A DNA stretch of 64,000 nucleotides, taken from positions 2,232,001 through 2,296,000 of the forward strand of contig NZ_QEKM01000001.1 of NCBI RefSeq assembly GCF_003096555.1, given 5' to 3'. The translations under genes were made by a program, and so were the position numbers. The DNA comes from Simplicispira sp. 125 (GTDB taxonomy: Bacteria; Pseudomonadota; Gammaproteobacteria; Burkholderiales; Burkholderiaceae_C). The notes under the pieces were generated by a model. The model made no database searches. It had not been told where the DNA came from and was given only the letters and a program-made list of their open reading frames with translations. Shown piece by piece: positions 25,905-34,217 of the stretch; position 1 is the stretch's first letter; every line of letters starts with the position of its first letter.

Positions 25905-27433
25905 ACACACGCAAGGCCGAAAGCGCCGACGTGGCACTGGTGCTGGAAGGCACGTTTCCCTACGTGAGCGGGGGGGTCTCCAGCTGGATCAACCAGATCA
26001 TCCGCGCCTATCCCGAAATCCGTTTTGCCATCGTATTTCTGGGCAGCCGCCGAGAGGACTACCAGGAATTCAAATACCAGCTCCCCGACAACGTAGTGCA
26101 CTTCGAAGAGCACTACCTGTACGCCAACCTGAACGCGCACCACCAGCCCGCCAAGCGCAGCGGCGACCGCGAAGCATTCGCCCTGATCGACCAGTTGATC
26201 GACGCCCTGCACCAGGGGCCCGACAGCCCCCAGACCATGGAGGTATTCCGCCAGGTGGCACTACAGATGCGACCGGGCGGCAGGCTGCAAATGGAAGATT
26301 TTCTCTACAGCCAGCGTGCCTGGGAGATCATCTGCAACGTCTACCGGGACCACTGCAGCGACCCTTCGTTTGTCGATTTTTTCTGGACCGTACGCATCAT
26401 GTTCCAGCCCCTGTGGCTGCTGGCGCGCGTGGCAACTGCATTGATTCCCGTGCGCGTAGTGCACTGCGCGTCCACAGGTTACGCGGGCTTTCTCGGCGGT
26501 CTGCTGGAGCAGACGCGGGGTACGCCACTGGTGCTTTCAGAGCATGGCATCTACACCAAGGAGCGCAAGATCGACCTATTCAAGAGCGAGTGGATCCGCG
26601 ACAACCGCAACATCTTCCAGCGCGACCCGACCGAGCTGTCGTACTTCCGCCAGATGTGGATCCACTTTTTTGAATGGATAGGCCGCTACTGCTATGCCTC
26701 GGCCAACCCCATCATTGCTCTCTACGAAGCCAATCGTTTGCGCCAGGTGGCCGATGGCGCTGCCCCCGAGCGCACCTTCAACATCCCCAATGGCATCGAG
26801 CTGGCACGCTTTGCACCGCTGCGTGCGCAGCGCCCAGCCACGCCGCCACCGGTGCTGTGCCTGATCGGGCGTGTGGTACCCATCAAGGACATTAAAACCT
26901 TTGTGCGCGCCATGCGGCGTGTGGCCAACGAGCTGCCCGGCGCCGAAGGCTGGATTGCCGGCCCCGCCGACGAAGACCCCGCCTATGCGGAGGAATGCCA
27001 GAGCCTGGTGCGCAGCCTGGGGTTGGAAAAAAACATCCGTTTCCTGGGCTTCCAGAAGGTCGAAGACCTGATGCCACGCATTGGCTTGGTGGTGCTTTCG
27101 TCCATCAGCGAGGCGCTTCCGCTGGTGCTGCTGGAGGGCTACGCCGCCGGGGTACCCGCAGTATCCACCGATGTCGGCTCGTGCCGACAGCTGGTGGAGG
27201 GACTGGATGCGGCGGACCAGGCCCTCGGCCCATCGGGCAAGATCGTTCCCATTGCCGATCCACAGCAGCTGGCAGACGCTGCGCTGTCACTTTTAAGCGA
27301 CCCTGCGGCATGGCAAGCCGCCAGCAATGCGGCGATCGCGCGCGTCGAGCGCTACTACACCGACACGATGATGTTCGACCGCTACCGCGCGGTCTATGAA
27401 AAGGCCTTTCTTCGGGCCCGGGGAGCGCACTGA
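25901..27433 (+). CDS. pelF: Pel glycosyltransferase PelF
   Basis: Cytoplasmic GT4-family glycosyltransferase of 510 residues that polymerises the Pel backbone, probably from UDP-GalNAc. N-terminal family segment LEGTFPYVSGGVSSWINQII; the nucleotide-sugar part has IGRVVPIKDIKTFVRAM and the E-x7-E motif with Glu404 and Glu412 (SEALPLVLLEGYAAG). The ATG at 25901 overlaps the pelE stop and gives the usual N-terminus. Overlaps pelG by one base. The adjacent GalE-type epimerase would supply the donor sugar. Confidence 0.95.
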   Translation: MNTRKAESADVALVLEGTFPYVSGGVSSWINQIIRAYPEIRFAIVFLGSRREDYQEFKYQLPDNVVHFEEHYLYANLNAHHQPAKRSGDREAFALIDQLIDALHQGPDSPQTMEVFRQVALQMRPGGRLQMEDFLYSQRAWEIICNVYRDHCSDPSFVDFFWTVRIMFQPLWLLARVATALIPVRVVHCASTGYAGFLGGLLEQTRGTPLVLSEHGIYTKERKIDLFKSEWIRDNRNIFQRDPTELSYFRQMWIHFFEWIGRYCYASANPIIALYEANRLRQVADGAAPERTFNIPNGIELARFAPLRAQRPATPPPVLCLIGRVVPIKDIKTFVRAMRRVANELPGAEGWIAGPADEDPAYAEECQSLVRSLGLEKNIRFLGFQKVEDLMPRIGLVVLSSISEALPLVLLEGYAAGVPAVSTDVGSCRQLVEGLDAADQALGPSGKIVPIADPQQLADAALSLLSDPAAWQAASNAAIARVERYYTDTMMFDRYRAVYEKAFLRARGAH

Positions 27434-28806
27434 TGGCGGGCATTGGCTTTGAGTTGCGCCACATGCTGCGCAAGAACACACTGCTCAGCCTGGTGCAGGC
27501 CTACGCCTATGCGGGCGTGATCGGCTCCGGGCCCTGGGTGTTCTCCATCGTGGGCATTCTGCTGATCGGTATCTTGAGCGTTGGCATGGTGGTGCCCTCG
27601 TTCCTGGTGACGCAGTTTCAGACCTCGGTGACCTATCTGGTTGCCAGCAGCCTGATTCTGACCGGGCTGGTGCAGCTGGCGTTCACACGCTTTATCTCCG
27701 ACCGCCTGTTTGAAAAACAGAAAGACCTGGTGCTGCCCAACCTGCACGGTCTGCTGCTGGTCGTGCTGCTGGTGGCTGGCGTCCTGGGCAGCCTGGCACT
27801 GTTCGTGGTGCTACCCGGCCAGGGTTTGCTGTACCGCTTGCTCATGCTGGCCGGTTTCACGCTGATGTGCGGGGTCTGGGTGCTCACCATCTTGCTGTCG
27901 GGCATGAAACGCTACAAGGTCATCGTCACGCTGTTCGGTCTGTCCTATCTGCTGATTGTGGCCAGCGCCCTGCTGCTGCGTCCCTATGGGCTAGAAGGCC
28001 TGCTCGGTGGCTTTGTGCTGGGCAATTACGTGCTGCTCGCTGGCATGTGGCTGCTGGTGGTGCGGGAATTCAACCCCACGGGCCGCCTCGTGGCCTTTGA
28101 TTTCGCCCGGCGCAGCATGCTCTACCCATCGCTCATGGCGATTGGCCTGCTCTACAACCTGGGCATTTGGGCGGACAAGTTCATGTTCTGGTACTTCCCG
28201 CCCACGTCGCAGGCCATCATTGGCGGGCTGCGGGCGTCGCTGATCTACGACATGCCGGTGTTCCTGTCCTACCTGTCCATCATTCCGGGCATGGCGGTTT
28301 TCCTGGTGCGCATAGAAACCGATTTTGTCGAGTTCTACGACAAGTTCTACGACGCCGTGCGCAGCGGCGGTTCGCTTGAATACATCGAGTCCATGCGCGA
28401 TGAAATGGTCTACTCGATCCAGCAAGGTCTGAGTGAAATTGCCAAAATCCAGACGCTGGCGGTGCTCATCACCTTCGTGGCGGGGCCCGCCGTTCTTGAC
28501 GGCTTGGGTATTTCGCGGCTGTATTTGCCACTGCTCCATGTCCAGGTCATTGGCGCAGGGCTCCAGGTGGGGCTGATGGCCATCCTGAATGTTTTCTTCT
28601 ATCTGGATCAGCGCCGCACCGTGCTGCTGCTGTGCATTCAATTCGTGGTGCTCAACGTGGTGCTGACCGGCCTGACGCTGGCCTTTGGCGCTGCACTCTA
28701 CGGTTATGGCTTTGCACTGGCCACCCTGGTCACACTGTCCACGGGCCTGGCCCTGCTCACCCGCAGTCTCAACCAGCTGGAATACCGAACCTTCATGCTG
28801 CAGTAA
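27433..28806 (+). CDS. pelG: Pel polysaccharide membrane transporter PelG
   Basis: Polytopic inner-membrane protein, 457 residues, with about twelve hydrophobic helices, related to Wzx-type polysaccharide transporters of the MOP superfamily; it is thought to carry the growing polymer across the inner membrane with PelD, PelE and PelF. The N-terminus MAGIGFELRHMLRKNTLLSL and the segment FWYFPPTSQAIIGGLRASLI near residue 250 are characteristic of PelG. Start ATG overlaps the pelF stop by one base. The next gene begins 74 bases downstream in the same direction. Confidence 0.94.
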   Translation: MAGIGFELRHMLRKNTLLSLVQAYAYAGVIGSGPWVFSIVGILLIGILSVGMVVPSFLVTQFQTSVTYLVASSLILTGLVQLAFTRFISDRLFEKQKDLVLPNLHGLLLVVLLVAGVLGSLALFVVLPGQGLLYRLLMLAGFTLMCGVWVLTILLSGMKRYKVIVTLFGLSYLLIVASALLLRPYGLEGLLGGFVLGNYVLLAGMWLLVVREFNPTGRLVAFDFARRSMLYPSLMAIGLLYNLGIWADKFMFWYFPPTSQAIIGGLRASLIYDMPVFLSYLSIIPGMAVFLVRIETDFVEFYDKFYDAVRSGGSLEYIESMRDEMVYSIQQGLSEIAKIQTLAVLITFVAGPAVLDGLGISRLYLPLLHVQVIGAGLQVGLMAILNVFFYLDQRRTVLLLCIQFVVLNVVLTGLTLAFGAALYGYGFALATLVTLSTGLALLTRSLNQLEYRTFMLQ

Positions 28807-28880
28807 ACCCGCTGCACCAGACCGCACTGGCGATGAAGCCGGGCACAATCCCGCCAAAGACACCACCGCCATCACACACC

Positions 28881-30047
28881 ATGCACCAAGCCCACACCCT
28901 TTTGCGCCTGTGCGCCCTGCCCTTGACCGCACTCCTGGCCTCCTGTGGTGGCGGCGATTCGGGCGAGGCCCCGCCTTCCGTCATTGCCGTGCAGATCACG
29001 ACGCCCAGCACAACCGACAATGTGTTTACGGTCGGCACGCCGATTGCGGTGCGTGCCAGCGCCACGGTCAATGGCACTGCGGTGGCCGATGGCACGGTGG
29101 TGCGCTTCTCGGTGCCTTCGGGCGTATTCACCCCCGCCGCACCCACCAGCCGCGCGGGGGCTGCTTCGAGCACGCTGACCAGCAGTGCGACCGGACGGCA
29201 GCAGATCAGCGCAACGGTCACCGAGGCAGGCCAGAGCGGATCGGCCACACAAACCATCTTTCAGCGCCCCCAGCCCGCGCGCATGGAAATACTGGTGCCG
29301 GCCTATTTCTACCCCTCCACAGGCTCTGCCTGGAATGCGCTGGCCGCCAGCGCCGCTGCCCATCCCTCGGTGGCCATCACGGCGATCATGAACCCCAACA
29401 ACGGCATCTTCAACAGCGCCGACGCCAATTTCTCCCGCGCGACCACGCAGTTTGTCGATGCAGGCGGCACGGTACTGGGTTATGTCTACACCCGCTATGG
29501 CAAAGGCAGCCGCTCGACCACCGACATCAAGGCGAACATCGACAAGTACCTGCAGTTCTATGGGCGGGAGCGTATCAGCGGCTTCTTTCTCGATGAAATG
29601 GCGAGTGAGGCCTCAAAGCTCGACTTTTACCGAGAGATCTACCGCTATATCAAGGCCATCGACCCGAACCTGCGCGTGGTGGGCAATCCGGGCATGGTCC
29701 CTGCGGCCGAGTTTGCGGGTGTGGCCGACACCCTGGTCAGCTTCGAGGGCACGGCAGCCGAGTACCAAAAGTACGACCCGCGCACGCAAAACGCCTGGCT
29801 TTACACCTACGCCAACAAGGCGCAGGCCATGCTTATCCACAACACCGCAAGCTGCTCCGCCATGCAGACGGCCGTACAGGCCGCCGCCTCGGCCCGCAAC
29901 AACGCAGGACTGGTGTATGCCACCGAGCGCGAGTTCAACTACACGACGGGCGTGGGCAACCCTTGGGCGGCGTTGCCGGTGTACTGGGAAGCCCTGGTGC
30001 AGACCGTGGACGCCGTGAACACCGGCGCGAGCCTGCCCCGGTGTTGA
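28881..30047 (+). CDS. spherulin-4-like (GH135-type) lipoprotein after pelG
   Basis: A 388-residue lipoprotein. Signal peptide with lipobox LASC, lipidation at Cys22, followed by GGGDSG. Residues about 32-130 look like a bacterial Ig-like domain (VQITTPSTTDNVFTVG; SSTLTSSATGRQQISATV). From about 134 (ILVPAYFYPSTGSAW) the sequence matches the spherulation-specific family 4 fold, with acidic residues Asp239-Glu240 in GFFLDEM and Glu289 in VSFEGT as candidate catalytic residues. Fungal Sph3 of this family (GH135) cleaves alpha-1,4-GalNAc polymers, the type of glycan Pel is, so a surface Pel hydrolase is a reasonable inference. Follows pelG by 74 bases and ends just before a terminator. Start could also be the Met at 28833. 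Confidence 0.8.
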   Translation: MHQAHTLLRLCALPLTALLASCGGGDSGEAPPSVIAVQITTPSTTDNVFTVGTPIAVRASATVNGTAVADGTVVRFSVPSGVFTPAAPTSRAGAASSTLTSSATGRQQISATVTEAGQSGSATQTIFQRPQPARMEILVPAYFYPSTGSAWNALAASAAAHPSVAITAIMNPNNGIFNSADANFSRATTQFVDAGGTVLGYVYTRYGKGSRSTTDIKANIDKYLQFYGRERISGFFLDEMASEASKLDFYREIYRYIKAIDPNLRVVGNPGMVPAAEFAGVADTLVSFEGTAAEYQKYDPRTQNAWLYTYANKAQAMLIHNTASCSAMQTAVQAAASARNNAGLVYATEREFNYTTGVGNPWAALPVYWEALVQTVDAVNTGASLPRC

Positions 30048-30050
30048 AGC

Positions 30051-30070
30051 GGGCGCAATCTGCGCCCTTT
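30051..30070 (+). terminator. intrinsic terminator ending the pel operon
   Basis: GGGCGCA, three-base loop, TGCGCCC gives a perfect seven-base GC-rich stem (30051-30067) followed by TTT, starting four bases after the spherulin-like gene's stop. It sits between convergent genes (hisA ends at 30085 on the other strand). The T-run is short. Confidence 0.6.
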
Positions 30071-30084
30071 GGAAGCCAATCGGC

Positions 30085-30825
30085 CTAGCCGCGCAATTCG
30101 TCGGCGCGCGCCTGGGCTGCAGCAAAGTCGAGATCACCCGAATAGATGGCGCGCCCGCAGATCACGCCCTCGACACCTTCGCTCTCGACGGCGCAAAGTT
30201 GCTCGATGTCGCACATATTGCTGAGCCCGCCTGATGCAATGACCGGGATGGTGAGCGCCTGGGCCAGCTTCACCGTCGCCTCGATGTTGATGCCCGAGAG
30301 CATGCCGTCGCGCCCAATGTCGGTGTAGATGATGGATTCAACGCCCCAGTCCTCGAACTTCTTGGCCATGTCCACCACTTCGTGGCCGGTGAGCTTGCTC
30401 CAGCCGTCGGTGGCGACCTTGCCGTCCTTGGCGTCGAGGCCGACGATGATGTGGCCGCCAAAGGCCGTGCATGCGTCCTTGAGGAAGCCAGGGTTTTTCA
30501 CCGCCGCGGTGCCGATGATGACGTAGCGCAGCCCCCCGTCGATGTATTTTTCGATGGTGTCCAGGTCACGGATTCCGCCGCCCAACTGCACCGGAATGTC
30601 GTTTCCCACTTCGCGCAGGATGGCCTTGATGGCGGTGTAATTTTTGGGTTTTCCCGCGAACGCACCATTGAGGTCCACCAGATGCAGGCGGCGCGCACCC
30701 GCATCCACCCATTTGCGGGCCATGGCGGCGGGGTCTTCGCCAAAGGTGGTGGATTGGTCCATATCGCCTTGCTTGAGGCGAACGCAGTGGCCGTCTTTGA
30801 GGTCAATGGCGGGGATGAGAAGCAT
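30085..30825 (-). CDS. hisA: phosphoribosyl-formimino-AICAR-phosphate isomerase HisA
   Basis: HisA, 246 residues, opens the ribose ring of ProFAR to PRFAR by an Amadori rearrangement in histidine synthesis. Half-barrel repeats typical of HisA/HisF are visible; catalytic Asp8 is in [11 protein letters not shown] and Asp131 in [10 protein letters not shown]; phosphate-binding loops are LGGGIRDL and VIASGGLSN. It lies downstream of hisH on the minus strand, 101 bases apart, and converges with the pel operon. In related genomes hisF follows immediately; here it does not. Confidence 0.97.
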   Translation of the reverse strand: MLLIPAIDLKDGHCVRLKQGDMDQSTTFGEDPAAMARKWVDAGARRLHLVDLNGAFAGKPKNYTAIKAILREVGNDIPVQLGGGIRDLDTIEKYIDGGLRYVIIGTAAVKNPGFLKDACTAFGGHIIVGLDAKDGKVATDGWSKLTGHEVVDMAKKFEDWGVESIIYTDIGRDGMLSGINIEATVKLAQALTIPVIASGGLSNMCDIEQLCAVESEGVEGVICGRAIYSGDLDFAAAQARADELRG

Positions 30826-30843
30826 GGTGGGTTCGGGAAAAAT

Positions 30844-30871
30844 GGGGCTTCGACAGGTTCAGCCCAAACGG
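30844..30871. repeat. dispersed GGGCTTCGACAGG...CAGCCC repeat
   Basis: In the 101-base hisA-hisH gap. GGGCT and AGCCC arms flank TCGACAGGTTC, followed by CAAACGG. This small palindromic unit resembles a dispersed intergenic repeat (CTTCGACAGGCTCAGCCCGAACGG type) that I recall from many proteobacterial genomes. Only one copy was found in this window. Confidence 0.55.
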
Positions 30872-30926
30872 AGATAAAGGACGGGGAAACGAACTTGTAA
30901 CGGCAGCGGGCGATGAATGCAAGCGA

Positions 30927-31595
30927 TCACGGATTCCAGTGCAGGAAATTGCGGTACAGCTGCAAGCCATGCTCAGCGCTTTTTTCCGGGTGGAATTGCG
31001 TGGCGAAAATATTATCGCGTGCGATCGCTGCGGCAAAGGCGCCACCGTAGTCGGCCTCGCCCGCACAGTGGATCGCCTCCAGTGGCCGGGCATAAAAGCT
31101 GTGCACAAAGTAGAAGTAGCTGTTGTCAGGCACCCCAGCCCAGACCGGGTGGACTGCACCGCCATGGGCCAGCTGGCGCACCTGGTTCCAGCCCATCTGC
31201 GGCACCTTGTAGCGGCTGCCATCGGGCTGGATGCGGCCTGCCAGGTCAAATTTGAGCACCTCACCGTGGATCAAGCCCAAGCCCGGCGTGTCACCCTCGG
31301 CACTGTGGTCCAGCAGCATCTGCATGCCCACACACACGCCAAACAATGGCTTGGTAGCGGCGGCCTCCAGTACCGAATCGCGCAACCCCGATTCGTGCAG
31401 CTCGCGCATGCAATCGGGCATGGCGCCTTGCCCTGGCAGCACGAGGCGCTGGGCAGCGCGCACTTCCTCGGGGCGCGAGGTGACGACCACCTGCCAGCCA
31501 CTGCCCTCGGCGGCGGCCTGCACGGCCTGCGACACCGAGCGCAGGTTGCCCATGCCATAGTCCACGACCGCCACCATTTTTACTACTGAATTCAT
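30927..31595 (-). CDS. hisH: imidazole glycerol phosphate synthase subunit HisH
   Basis: Glutamine amidotransferase subunit, 222 residues, that feeds ammonia to HisF. Class I triad: nucleophile Cys88 in [11 protein letters not shown], His202 and Glu204 in FHPEKS. N-terminus [13 protein letters not shown] is canonical. Two ATGs are possible: 31595 ([12 protein letters not shown]) and 31577 (MVAVVD); neither has a clear ribosome site. The upstream one lies within a degenerate short repeat copy, so the N-terminal six residues may derive from it. HisF, its obligate partner, is 16 kb away. Confidence 0.95.
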   Translation of the reverse strand: MNSVVKMVAVVDYGMGNLRSVSQAVQAAAEGSGWQVVVTSRPEEVRAAQRLVLPGQGAMPDCMRELHESGLRDSVLEAAATKPLFGVCVGMQMLLDHSAEGDTPGLGLIHGEVLKFDLAGRIQPDGSRYKVPQMGWNQVRQLAHGGAVHPVWAGVPDNSYFYFVHSFYARPLEAIHCAGEADYGGAFAAAIARDNIFATQFHPEKSAEHGLQLYRNFLHWNP

Positions 31596-31636
31596 AGCTG
31601 CTAGCGCACACCAGATAAGCGGTTGAGCCTTATTTT
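31591..31636 (-). repeat. degenerate short repeat copy upstream of hisH
   Basis: Reads CATAGCTGCTAGCGC, a spacer with GATAAGCGG, then TTGAGCCTTATTTT on the plus strand: the reverse orientation of the short repeat, with weakened arms. It lies in the 52-base hisB-hisH gap and includes the upstream hisH ATG. Confidence 0.55.
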
Positions 31637-31647
31637 ATCCAAAGTTT

Positions 31648-32271
31648 TCAGAGCGACCCTTTGGTCGATGGAATAGTGCCGGCACTGCGCGGATCGCGCT
31701 CGACGGCGGCGCGCAAGGCCCGCGCAAAGGCCTTGAAGGCGGTTTCGCACTGGTGGTGTGCGTTCACGCCGCGCAGGTTGTCAATGTGCAGCGTGGCGCC
31801 CGCGTGGTTGACGAAGCCCTGGAAAAACTCGTGCGTGAGCTGGGTGTCAAACGCGCCGATCATGCCGCTGGTGAACGGAATGTTCAGCGCCAGGCCGGGG
31901 CGCCCCGAGAGGTCGATGACCACGCGCGAGAGCGCTTCGTCCAGCGGCACATAGGCATGGCCATAGCGGCGGATGCCCTTTTTATCGCCCACGGCACGCG
32001 CGAACGCCTGGCCAATGGTGATACCCACGTCTTCGACCGTGTGGTGGCCGTCGATGTGCAAATCGCCCTCGGCGTGCACTTCCAGGTCGATCAGGCCATG
32101 GCGTGCGATCTGCTCGAGCATGTGGTCAAAAAAACCAATACCGGTGTGCAGGCTGGACTGGCCCGTGCCGTCGAGATTCAGGCGCACGGTGATGCGCGTC
32201 TCGGCGGTATTGCGGCTGACTTCGGCCGTGCGGTCGGTGGTGGCGGAGGGTACGAGTGCGGAAGAGGTCAT
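31648..32271 (-). CDS. hisB: imidazoleglycerol-phosphate dehydratase HisB
   Basis: Monofunctional dehydratase, 207 residues, converting imidazole glycerol phosphate to imidazole acetol phosphate. It lacks the N-terminal phosphatase domain of the bifunctional E. coli enzyme. Metal-binding motifs HHTVEDVG and [16 protein letters not shown], and the family segment [16 protein letters not shown], are visible. The ATG at 32271 overlaps the hisC stop by ATGA; the frame extends upstream over hisC without meaning. Confidence 0.97.
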   Translation of the reverse strand: MTSSALVPSATTDRTAEVSRNTAETRITVRLNLDGTGQSSLHTGIGFFDHMLEQIARHGLIDLEVHAEGDLHIDGHHTVEDVGITIGQAFARAVGDKKGIRRYGHAYVPLDEALSRVVIDLSGRPGLALNIPFTSGMIGAFDTQLTHEFFQGFVNHAGATLHIDNLRGVNAHHQCETAFKAFARALRAAVERDPRSAGTIPSTKGSL

Positions 32272-33374
32272 AGTGAGGCCTGGAGTGCTTGCAACATGCG
32301 CGCATTGTCGTCGGCAGAGCCGACTGTCAGGCGCAGGCAATTTGCCAGCATGGGATGCATTGTAGAAACGTTCTTGACGAGGACCTTGCGCTCGCGCATG
32401 GCAGTAAAGGTGCGGGCGGCGTCCTGGACGCGCACCAGCACCATGTTGGCTTCGCTGTCCCAGCATTTCAGAATGCTGGGCATGCTGCGCAAGGCGGCCA
32501 GCAACACTTCGCGCTGCGCGCGCAGTTCGCGCGCCTGTTCAGCAAAAACTTCGGCGTGTTCCAGCGCAAACAGCGCTGCCTCGCAGTTGAGCACGCTCAC
32601 GTTGTAAGGGGGGCGCACCTTGTCGATCTCGCCCACCAGCACCGCCGGGCCGATCAGGTAACCCAGGCGCACACCGGCCAGGCCAAACTTGCTGAGCGTG
32701 CGCATCAACAGCACATGGCCGTTGCGCGCAGGTTCTGCGCGGATGCGATCGAGCCAAGTGCGGCTGGCGAAAGGCTGGTAGGCCTCGTCCATGGCGACGA
32801 TACCGCCGCATGCGCCCACGGCATCCACGATGCGCTGCACCACCGCCTCGTCCCACAGCGTGGCCGTGGGGTTGTTGGGGTAGGCGATGTAGGTGATGGC
32901 CGGGCGGTGCTCGGCAATGGCAGCCAGCATGGCCGCTTCGTCTAGCTCAAAATCAGGCGTAAGCGGCACGCCGACAAAACCCAGCCCCTGCAACTGCGCG
33001 CTCATGGCGTACATAACAAAGCCCGGCACCGGGGCCAGCACTTTGGCGCCCGGCTGGGCGCAGGCCAGCGCCAGCAGGGTGATAAGTTCGTCCGAGCCAT
33101 TGCCCAGCACCAGAGAGCAGTCGGCAGGCATGCCTACATGGCGCGCCAGCGCGTGCTGCAGTCGTGCCACGCCGTCGCCGGGGTAACGGTTGAGCGGCAA
33201 TGCGCCCAGGCGCTGGCCCAGCGCGGCCTGCAATGGAGCAGGCAGGCCGAAGGGGTTTTCCATGGCGTCCATCTTCAGCAGACCATCAGAGCTTTGCACC
33301 ACATAGGCGTGCATGGCGCGCACATCGGGACGGATGCGCTGCAACGCCGGGGAAAGGGATGTGTCGGATGTCAT
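32268..33374 (-). CDS. hisC: histidinol-phosphate aminotransferase HisC
   Basis: PLP-dependent class II aminotransferase, 368 residues, converting imidazole acetol phosphate and glutamate to histidinol phosphate. The Schiff-base lysine is in [13 protein letters not shown] near residue 227; other PLP contacts are AYPNNPTA and MDEAYQPF. Coupled to hisB by a four-base overlap. In related genomes hisD directly precedes it; here a toxin-antitoxin-like gene and a diguanylate cyclase gene lie between. Confidence 0.96.
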   Translation of the reverse strand: MTSDTSLSPALQRIRPDVRAMHAYVVQSSDGLLKMDAMENPFGLPAPLQAALGQRLGALPLNRYPGDGVARLQHALARHVGMPADCSLVLGNGSDELITLLALACAQPGAKVLAPVPGFVMYAMSAQLQGLGFVGVPLTPDFELDEAAMLAAIAEHRPAITYIAYPNNPTATLWDEAVVQRIVDAVGACGGIVAMDEAYQPFASRTWLDRIRAEPARNGHVLLMRTLSKFGLAGVRLGYLIGPAVLVGEIDKVRPPYNVSVLNCEAALFALEHAEVFAEQARELRAQREVLLAALRSMPSILKCWDSEANMVLVRVQDAARTFTAMRERKVLVKNVSTMHPMLANCLRLTVGSADDNARMLQALQASL

Positions 33375-33426
33375 CAGTCGGTCACTCCGTCAAAACAAAG
33401 GCGAATGTCCAAAATGCGGCCAAGCA

Positions 33427-34158
33427 TCAAGCTGCGGCAAAGTGCACGCTGCACGGGTGGGCTACCTGCACGCCGCCGTACTGCTCACCTTCGGGCAAGT
33501 GCAGCGACAGCAATGCTGCGCAGCCGCTGTGCTGCGCAGCCGCCAGCGCCAGGCAGTCACCCCAGGCCAGGGTGTGGCGTGCCTGCAGCGCCCACGCAGT
33601 CTCCAGCGTGGCGGCGTCGTTCTGCCAGGGTGTCCAGCTGTTGTAGCGGCGGATGGCCGCCCGCGCATCGCCCTGTGGCAGGGGATGCTGGGCGCGGCCT
33701 GTGACAGATTCATAGAATTCAGTCAGACCTTGCGTGCTGACACGGCCAGTGCGCTCGCGCCAGAGGTGGTCAAGCCTGTTCAGCACCTGCGTATAGAGAA
33801 CGCCCGCTGAGGTGTCTTCGGCTGCGACCAGCACCGAGGTATCTACAAACACCAGCGCGTCGGTGGCCAACGCTGGCGATGGCTGGTTCGGCACCGTGGC
33901 TGCGTTGCTGCGGGCCAAGCTGACGCTGCGTGGCGCCTCGGGGGACATAGCGGTGACCTGTGCGTCGTCACCCGTCGAGCGCCAAGTACGCTCGTCGGTG
34001 CGCCAGGCAAGGTAGGCACGCTCATAAGCGTCCTCGCGGCGCTGCATTTCGCCCAAAAAATCTCCCACCATGCGCGAAACACTGCTGCCGCGTCGCGCAG
34101 CTTCGATGCGCGCCCATTCCAGCACGTTGTCATCGACGGTGATGGTGAGATTCTTCAT
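33427..34158 (-). CDS. single-ORF RHH antitoxin / PIN toxin fusion (VapBC-like)
   Basis: One 243-residue reading frame joins two parts that are normally separate genes. Residues 1-45 (KNLTITVDDNVLEWARIEA) are a ribbon-helix-helix DNA-binding antitoxin-type domain; 46-100 form a linker; 101-243 are a PIN ribonuclease domain with Asp106 (LVFVDTSVLV), Glu147 (GLTEFYE) and Asp201 (WGDCLALAAA). The place usually filled by a fourth acid (LLSED-type) reads LLSLHLP, so activity may be altered. The ATG at 34158 has no ribosome site and lies about seven bases below a TAGAAT -10 box, suggesting a leaderless message. Three operator-like sites lie just upstream. It sits between hisC and a diguanylate cyclase gene. 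Confidence 0.8.
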   Translation of the reverse strand: MKNLTITVDDNVLEWARIEAARRGSSVSRMVGDFLGEMQRREDAYERAYLAWRTDERTWRSTGDDAQVTAMSPEAPRSVSLARSNAATVPNQPSPALATDALVFVDTSVLVAAEDTSAGVLYTQVLNRLDHLWRERTGRVSTQGLTEFYESVTGRAQHPLPQGDARAAIRRYNSWTPWQNDAATLETAWALQARHTLAWGDCLALAAAQHSGCAALLSLHLPEGEQYGGVQVAHPCSVHFAAA

Positions 34159-34165
34159 AATAATT

Positions 34166-34217
34166 ATTCTACACGAAATTCGTGTCACACGAATTTCGTG
34201 TATCGCGAAATTCGTGT
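34166..34217 (-). promoter_or_regulatory. three 16-bp-spaced operator sites and -10 box
   Basis: Three near-palindromic 15-mers, ACACGAAATTCGTGT (34171-34185), ACACGAATTTCGTGT (34187-34201) and TCGCGAAATTCGTGT (34203-34217), begin exactly 16 bases apart. They fill the gap between the diguanylate cyclase stop (34218) and a minus-strand TAGAAT (34171-34166) just before the RHH-PIN start. Array and position fit autorepression by the RHH domain. Confidence 0.75.
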
